A stretch of DNA of 64,000 bases. It comes from Rhodoblastus sp963704565. Lineage in GTDB: Bacteria > Pseudomonadota > Alphaproteobacteria > Rhizobiales > Beijerinckiaceae. The position numbers and the translations under genes are program-made. Where the stretch lies: NCBI GenBank assembly GCA_963704565.1, contig OY969917.1, positions 2,046,001 through 2,110,000 of the forward strand, given 5' to 3'. The notes under the pieces were generated by a model. That model was not told the origin of the DNA and did not search any database. It worked only from the letters and a program-made list of their open reading frames with translations. The first letter of the stretch is position 1; each line of letters opens with the position of its first letter. This document shows, one piece after another, positions 59,641 to 64,000 of this stretch.

Positions 59641-60993
59641 ATGGAAAAATATTCGGTCATCTCTCTATTTTCAGGCGCTATGGGGCTTGACATAGGAATG
59701 CACGAAACGAGCCGCTTTTCGCTAAAGGCTGCTGTCGAACTGGAGCGGGCATACTGCGATACGATTCGGGCGAACCGCGATGCGGGACGATTTGATCCGA
59801 ACCTTGCTGTTTTTCAGGGGGACATTGCAGCGATGGATCCCGCTACAATTTTGGATGCTGCGGGGCTAAAGCCGGGACAACTGGATGTCCTTGTCGGCGG
59901 GCCGCCCTGCCAATCGTTCAGCACCGCGGGGCGGCGCGGCGCCACGCAAGACCCGAGAGGAACGCTTCTCTGGGAGTTCTTGAGATTCGTTGACTATATG
60001 CAACCAAAATACTTCTTGATGGAGAATGTGCGCGGTCTTCTATCAGCTGCATTGAGACATCGTCCCATCGCGGAACGACCTCAGCTCGGCGGGACGGCGT
60101 TGTTAGCAGATGAACAACCTGGTTCGGTGGTTCAACTCTTTGCCGATGATCTTCAAAAGAGCGGTTCTGGCTACCATATGGATTGTTTCGAGGTAAATGC
60201 GGTTAATTACGGTGCGCCGCAGCTTAGGGAGCGCGCACTTTTCATCGGCAACCGATTCAACGCTCAAGTTGATTTTCCGCAACCCACACATGGAAACCCA
60301 TCAGACCTCGAAAAGATTGCTGCCGACCTCTTCGGAGAATCCCACGCGTTGCAGCCATGGCAGACGTTGGGAAATGCGATAGGCCATCTCAACGACCCTG
60401 GCACCGTCAGGATGGACTTTTCACCCCGAAAAAAATCGTTCCTTCAAATGGTGCCGCCGGGATCAAATTGGAGAAGTTTGCCGATCGAAATTCAAAGAGA
60501 CTCGATGGGTAGCGCATGGCATGCAAAGGGCGGGCGTTCGGGCTGGTGGCGGCGGCTTTCCTTCGATTTGCCGTGCCCCACGCTCGTCACGATGCCAAAT
60601 CACGCGAGCACGTCGCTTTGTCACCCATTTGAAGTTCGCGCGCTTACCTTGCGAGAGTACGCTGCGATCCAGGAATTCCCGTCCGACTGGGAGTTCTGTG
60701 GGACCGTGGGGCAACAATATGCCCAAGTTGGGAACGCCGTGCCGATCCGGCTCGGTAAAATTGCTGGTGAAGTCATTGCTCGATCCCTGGACAAATTGGC
60801 ATCGAGGAATTTCCGGCCCTATTTGTCTCCGCCCTCACATTACCGGGTCATCTACGTCCAGTCGCATGTGAGGACGCGCCAGTGGTTCAAGGGCGGCGAG
60901 ACATTTGTCTGGGATGACGGCAGCGATAATGGACTGGCTCGCTACGCGCCTCCAGTCACCGCTCGCCGTGAAAAGAAAATGGCGGCACACTGA
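59641..60993 (+). CDS. DNA (cytosine-5) methyltransferase
   Basis: A 450-residue type II m5C methyltransferase. Motif I is SLFSGAMGLDIGM, motif IV with the catalytic cysteine GGPPCQSFSTAGRR, motif VI FLMENVRGL, motif VIII QLRERALFIGNR and motif X YAQVGNAVPIRLGKIAGEVI; the target-recognition domain is between VIII and IX. Recognition sequence unknown. The region is clearly AT-richer than its neighbours. ATG 59641 is chosen over GTG 59626. It overlaps the endonuclease start by one base (TGATG). Protects host DNA from the next gene's product. Confidence 0.93.
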   Translation: MEKYSVISLFSGAMGLDIGMHETSRFSLKAAVELERAYCDTIRANRDAGRFDPNLAVFQGDIAAMDPATILDAAGLKPGQLDVLVGGPPCQSFSTAGRRGATQDPRGTLLWEFLRFVDYMQPKYFLMENVRGLLSAALRHRPIAERPQLGGTALLADEQPGSVVQLFADDLQKSGSGYHMDCFEVNAVNYGAPQLRERALFIGNRFNAQVDFPQPTHGNPSDLEKIAADLFGESHALQPWQTLGNAIGHLNDPGTVRMDFSPRKKSFLQMVPPGSNWRSLPIEIQRDSMGSAWHAKGGRSGWWRRLSFDLPCPTLVTMPNHASTSLCHPFEVRALTLREYAAIQEFPSDWEFCGTVGQQYAQVGNAVPIRLGKIAGEVIARSLDKLASRNFRPYLSPPSHYRVIYVQSHVRTRQWFKGGETFVWDDGSDNGLARYAPPVTARREKKMAAH

Positions 60994-61976
60994 TGGCGCG
61001 ACGACACCCCGACCTGCCTCGGACAGAACCGCCGTTCGTCCTTTCCAAGTTGGATATTTTCCACGCGCTGAAGCGCGTTGATAACAATAATGCCGCGAGA
61101 AAACGCATCCTGCGAATGGAAAGTGACTTTCGAAGGAAAATCGCAACCCATTTGCAGGGCCTTCCAGCCGAGGACGCGCTGTTCCAAAAGTTCAACACAA
61201 GCCCTTTCGTACTCATGTTTTACTCGCGGCAAAAAGGCTACCGGCGTGTTGCAGAAATTGAGGGCGATATTATTCCCGCAAAAGTATTTTCATCAATGGA
61301 AACGTCGGCAGGGAGAATGGTCGAAGAGGTCGTGCTTCCCGTATACGGATGGGAAGTGGTTCCAAGCCAAATGCACAGCATAGACTCTGTTCTTGACGGC
61401 AGAGGACTTGGTCACAACGCGTTCAAATGTGCGACGCTGAAGAGCGGGCCGCGCTGCCTCAACGACGAAATGGCGAAAGACATCGCTCAAGATGTGGTGG
61501 AGCATGCGGGAAAATGGTCCGAACGCCACCAATTGTCTCACTTGGATTTTTCATACGGTGTTCTCTATGGAACGAAACGGCAGTCCAACAAAAAGGACTG
61601 GCACATTCTCCGGAACATGGCGGAAATTTTGCCGCGCACGGCCAAAATCGAAGTGTCACATGTTCACAATTGGAGCATCGCATATAAGCGTGGCGATGGG
61701 GTAAAAATCTGCGCCACCGTTCGCATTGGGGTGGAATGGTGGAGCTACCTTGGGGGCAGAGACGCTTGGCTTGAAGTGTGCGTTGCGCTGATAAGAGCAT
61801 GCGTCGATCCGACAACGGCGCCACGTCGCGCCGCGCCTTACGCCATCGCCGACCTTGAATTTATTTTGGATACCTCCGGCCTCCCCGCCGACTACGGCGT
61901 GGCGTTAATACAGGAAAGCCAGTTCGAATGGTTATTGTTTCTGGCGCGCCATTTTAGCGACGGTCTAAGCGTTTAG
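60993..61976 (+). CDS. Probable type II restriction endonuclease
   Basis: A 327-residue protein. Following VEEVVLPVYGWEVVPSQ, the segment SIDSVLDGRGLGHNAF and then KCATLKSGPRCLNDEMAKD fits a PD-(D/E)xK nuclease core in its degenerate D...x-x-LKSGP...N form, which several type II enzymes share; PmeII-like enzymes come to mind. Its overlap with a cytosine methyltransferase is the strongest evidence. The base composition matches the methyltransferase and not the flanks. The stop lies four bases before ybgC. Confidence 0.78.
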   Translation: MARRHPDLPRTEPPFVLSKLDIFHALKRVDNNNAARKRILRMESDFRRKIATHLQGLPAEDALFQKFNTSPFVLMFYSRQKGYRRVAEIEGDIIPAKVFSSMETSAGRMVEEVVLPVYGWEVVPSQMHSIDSVLDGRGLGHNAFKCATLKSGPRCLNDEMAKDIAQDVVEHAGKWSERHQLSHLDFSYGVLYGTKRQSNKKDWHILRNMAEILPRTAKIEVSHVHNWSIAYKRGDGVKICATVRIGVEWWSYLGGRDAWLEVCVALIRACVDPTTAPRRAAPYAIADLEFILDTSGLPADYGVALIQESQFEWLLFLARHFSDGLSV

Positions 61977-61980
61977 TGAA

Positions 61981-62406
61981 ATGAAATCAGCGCATCTCTT
62001 CCCCATCCGCGTCTATTACGAGGACACGGATTTCACCGGCCTCGTCTATCACGCCAATTTTTTGCGCTTCATCGAGCGCGCCCGCACTGAAATGCTGCGC
62101 GAGCTGGGCTTTCACCAGGGCGCGATCCATGCCGGCGAGAATGGCGACGCCCTGTTTTTCGTGGTCGCGCGGATGCAGCTCGAATTTTTGAAGCCGGCGC
62201 GGATGGACGATCTGCTCATTGTCGAAACCAGGCCGCTCAAGGTCACCGCCGCCACGATAGAGCTGGAGCAGATTGTGCGGCGCGAGGCGGACATTCTTTT
62301 CACGGCAAAAGTTCTGGTCGCGGCGCTGGCCGGCGGCAAGCCGCGCCGCCTGCCGCGCGAAATGCGCGAAAAGCTTGCGCTGGGCGCGGCGCCGCACAAA
62401 ACGTAA
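61981..62406 (+). CDS. ybgC: Tol-Pal-associated acyl-CoA thioesterase YbgC
   Basis: A 141-residue 4-hydroxybenzoyl-CoA-thioesterase-type hotdog protein. The catalytic aspartate lies in YYEDTDFTGLVYHANFLRF (about residue 16), with ARTEMLRELG following. It hydrolyses short acyl-CoA or takes part in phospholipid metabolism and heads the tol cluster in most proteobacteria. Here it directly follows the inserted endonuclease gene. Confidence 0.94.
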   Translation: MKSAHLFPIRVYYEDTDFTGLVYHANFLRFIERARTEMLRELGFHQGAIHAGENGDALFFVVARMQLEFLKPARMDDLLIVETRPLKVTAATIELEQIVRREADILFTAKVLVAALAGGKPRRLPREMREKLALGAAPHKT

Positions 62407-62557
62407 CCCATTCTTAACCACGCGCCGTGCTTAACTTACGGTGAACGGCCGGCGCGCTTTTTCAGCGGTCCGGGCCGCAGAATTGACCGATTTCCAAGGC
62501 AGAGGGTCACGCGCGTGCAAAAATCGCGCGCCGCCGGATTTGCGAGGGACCGCCTTC

Positions 62558-63286
62558 ATGAACGAAATCGCCGCCACGCCGCTCGCCGCCGCCGGGGCGC
62601 AGGCTTCCGTCTTCGCCATGTTCTGGGGCGCGTCCGTCGTCGTCAAGCTGGTGATGATCGGCCTGCTCGCGTCCTCGGTCTGGTGCTGGGCGATCATCAT
62701 CAACAAGACCATGCTGATCCGCCGCGCCCGCGCCGCCATCGAGAATTTCGAAAATCTGTTCTGGTCCGGCAATTCGCTCGAAGACCTCTATCATTCGCTC
62801 GCGGCGCAGCACACCACGGCCACCGCCTCGCTGTTCGTCGCCGCCATGCGCGAATGGAAGCGCTCGTTCCAGAACGCCCACGCCTCCTTCGTCGGCCTGC
62901 AATCGCGCATCGAGAAAGTGCTCGACGTGTCGATCGCCCGCGAGGTGGAAAAGCTCGAATCCAACCTGCTGGTGCTGGCCACCGTCGCCTCGGCCGGGCC
63001 ATTCATCGGCCTGTTCGGCACGGTATGGGGCATCATGACCTCGTTTCGCTCCATCGCGCTTTCGAAAAACACCTCGCTCGCCGTGGTCGCGCCCGGCATC
63101 GCCGAGGCCTTGCTCGCCACCGCCCTCGGCCTGTTCGCCGCCATTCCGGCGCTGATCGCCTATAACAAGCTGTCCGGCGACGTCGCCAAGACCCAGGCGC
63201 GGATGGAGAGCTTCGCCGACGAATTCTCCGCCATCCTGTCCCGGCAGATCGACCAGCACGCCGGACAGCGCAACAACGCGGCCTGA
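62558..63286 (+). CDS. tolQ: Tol-Pal proton channel subunit TolQ
   Basis: MotA/TolQ/ExbB-family protein of 242 residues with three transmembrane segments: SVVVKLVMIGLLASSVWCWA near residue 25, LLVLATVASAGPFIGLFGTVWGI (seen as ASAGPFIGLFGTVWGIM) near 140 and LLATALGLFAAIPALIAY near 190. With TolR it uses the proton gradient to energise TolA for outer-membrane constriction at division. The start 62558 is behind GAGGGA. Confidence 0.95.
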   Translation: MNEIAATPLAAAGAQASVFAMFWGASVVVKLVMIGLLASSVWCWAIIINKTMLIRRARAAIENFENLFWSGNSLEDLYHSLAAQHTTATASLFVAAMREWKRSFQNAHASFVGLQSRIEKVLDVSIAREVEKLESNLLVLATVASAGPFIGLFGTVWGIMTSFRSIALSKNTSLAVVAPGIAEALLATALGLFAAIPALIAYNKLSGDVAKTQARMESFADEFSAILSRQIDQHAGQRNNAA

Positions 63287-63298
63287 AGGAGCAGCCCC

Positions 63299-63775
63299 AT
63301 GGGTATGGCGGTTTCATCCGGCGGAAAAGGCGGCCGGCGGCGGCGCGGCGTGCCGCGCTATCGCGCCATGGCCGACATCAACATGACGCCGTTCATCGAC
63401 GTCATGCTGGTGCTGCTGATCATTTTCATGGTCGCGGCGCCGCTGCTGTCCTCGGGCGTGCCGATCGACCTGCCGGCGACCAAGGCCGGCGAACTGAATA
63501 TCGACAAGAAGCCGATCGCCATTTCGATCGACGAGCATGGCGATCTCTATCTGATGGACCAGAAGATCGCCGATTCCGACCTTATTCCCGGCGTCCAGGC
63601 CCAGGCCAAGGACGGCGCCGACGAGCGCGTCTATGTGCGCGCCGCGAAACAGGTGCCCTACGGGCGGGTCGCCGACATCATGTCCGACCTCACGGCGGCG
63701 GGCTTCAAGAAGGTCGCCTTGGTGACCAGCCAGCAGACGGATCAGCAAGGGAACAGTCAGGGTCAGGCGAAGTGA
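63299..63775 (+). CDS. tolR: Tol-Pal proton channel subunit TolR
   Basis: ExbD/TolR protein of 158 residues. The N-terminal cytoplasmic basic segment, a single membrane helix with the protonatable aspartate (INMTPFIDVMLVLLIIFMV, Asp about residue 35) and the periplasmic domain (RVYVRAAKQVPYGRVADIM) are complete. It is 12 bases after tolQ. Its stop overlaps the tolA GTG start. Confidence 0.95.
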   Translation: MGMAVSSGGKGGRRRRGVPRYRAMADINMTPFIDVMLVLLIIFMVAAPLLSSGVPIDLPATKAGELNIDKKPIAISIDEHGDLYLMDQKIADSDLIPGVQAQAKDGADERVYVRAAKQVPYGRVADIMSDLTAAGFKKVALVTSQQTDQQGNSQGQAK

Positions 63776-64000
63776 GGTTTTCGCGTTCGGAGCCGGGTTT
63801 TCTCGTCTCGGCGGCGGTCCATCTCGGGCTGCTGGCGTTTCTGCTCGTCCATTTTTCCCATGACGAGAAATTCGCCGACGCGACGGAGGCGATCCCGGTC
63901 GAGACTGTCACCGACGCCCAGTTCCATGAGATCATGCAGGGCGAGAAGACCGCCAAGCTGGCGGAAAAGCCCCAGGCCGACAAGGTCGCCGAACCCTCCG
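63772..64000 (+). CDS. tolA: TolA, N-terminal part (runs off the window)
   Basis: A GTG at 63772 overlaps the tolR stop (GTGA). The visible 76 codons encode a short basic N-terminus, one membrane segment (FLVSAAVHLGLLAFLLVHF) and the start of a lysine/glutamate/alanine-rich region (TAKLAEKPQADKVAEP), as expected for TolA, the periplasm-spanning link between TolQR and Pal/TolB. The identity rests on position and this pattern. Confidence 0.85.
   Translation, partial: MRFSRSEPGFLVSAAVHLGLLAFLLVHFSHDEKFADATEAIPVETVTDAQFHEIMQGEKTAKLAEKPQADKVAEPS

Noticed and set aside
1..64000. CRISPR arrays, prophage, transposase or integrase genes
   Set aside because: No regularly spaced repeats and no recombinase motifs were seen in any frame.

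Overview
The window is high-GC DNA (roughly two thirds G+C in coding regions by eye) from an alphaproteobacterium of the order Hyphomicrobiales. The gene order supports this: chvI-chvG-hprK-EIIA(Man)-HPr, rpoN-hpf-ptsN behind lptCAB, rcdA, trcR and ruvC-ruvA-ruvB-ybgC-tolQRA. A Beijerinckiaceae/Methylocystaceae-like genome is my guess; nothing in the window proves the family. I saw no rRNA, tRNA, CRISPR, prophage or insertion sequence.

Layout. 1-4.2 kb: start of a tsaE-like gene, a PAS sensor kinase and ahcY with a candidate SAM/SAH-responsive operator. 4.5-11.6 kb: a glycosyltransferase, then a tight operon of class II asparagine synthetase, acyl carrier protein (ACP), AMP-forming acyl ligase, NadE-like amide synthetase and a double left-handed beta-helix acyltransferase. 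This looks like an undescribed amidated/acylated metabolite or surface-decoration pathway. 12.0-16.1 kb: truncated haemoglobin, then ACP, ketosynthase and a paired HadA/HadB-like dehydratase, followed by an NDUFA9-type reductase. 16.1-26.7 kb: housekeeping genes on the minus strand (EI24/CysZ-like, ptsN, hpf, rpoN, lptB, lptA, lptC, rnd, arfB, arsC, ABC-F) and a plus-strand O-antigen-ligase-like membrane protein. 26.8-29.5 kb: three Tad-type minor pilin genes.

30-38.8 kb: pgi, split by a one-base frameshift; the nitrogen/carbon PTS regulators HPr, EIIA and HprK; the ChvG/ChvI two-component system; a HugZ-like protein; pckA with a strong terminator. 38.8-53.4 kb: PHA synthase and a large polysaccharide region. 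It holds a Wzc/GumC-like chain-length protein with a degenerate Walker A, a Wzx flippase, an isolated Flp pilin, a GH44-type glycosidase, two glycosyltransferase-type genes, an MBOAT/SGNH O-acetylation pair and a Wzy-like protein. 53.4-64 kb: rcdA with a perfect CtrA box upstream, a DUF1192 gene, trcR, then the ruvC-ruvA-ruvB-ybgC-tolQRA block. That block is broken at three junctions: an antisense GT4 gene between ruvC and ruvA, an orphan AbrB-type gene between ruvA and ruvB, and a complete AT-richer restriction-modification pair between ruvB and ybgC. tolA runs off the right edge.

How the genes work together. The ChvG/ChvI and PTS branch links carbon state to gluconeogenesis (pckA, pgi) and probably to envelope polysaccharide. 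Lpt, Tol and the polysaccharide genes build the envelope. rcdA, trcR and the CtrA site belong to the CtrA cell-cycle network. The best candidates for undescribed biology are the asnB-ACP-ligase-nadE-like operon and the ACP-KS-HadAB-like set.
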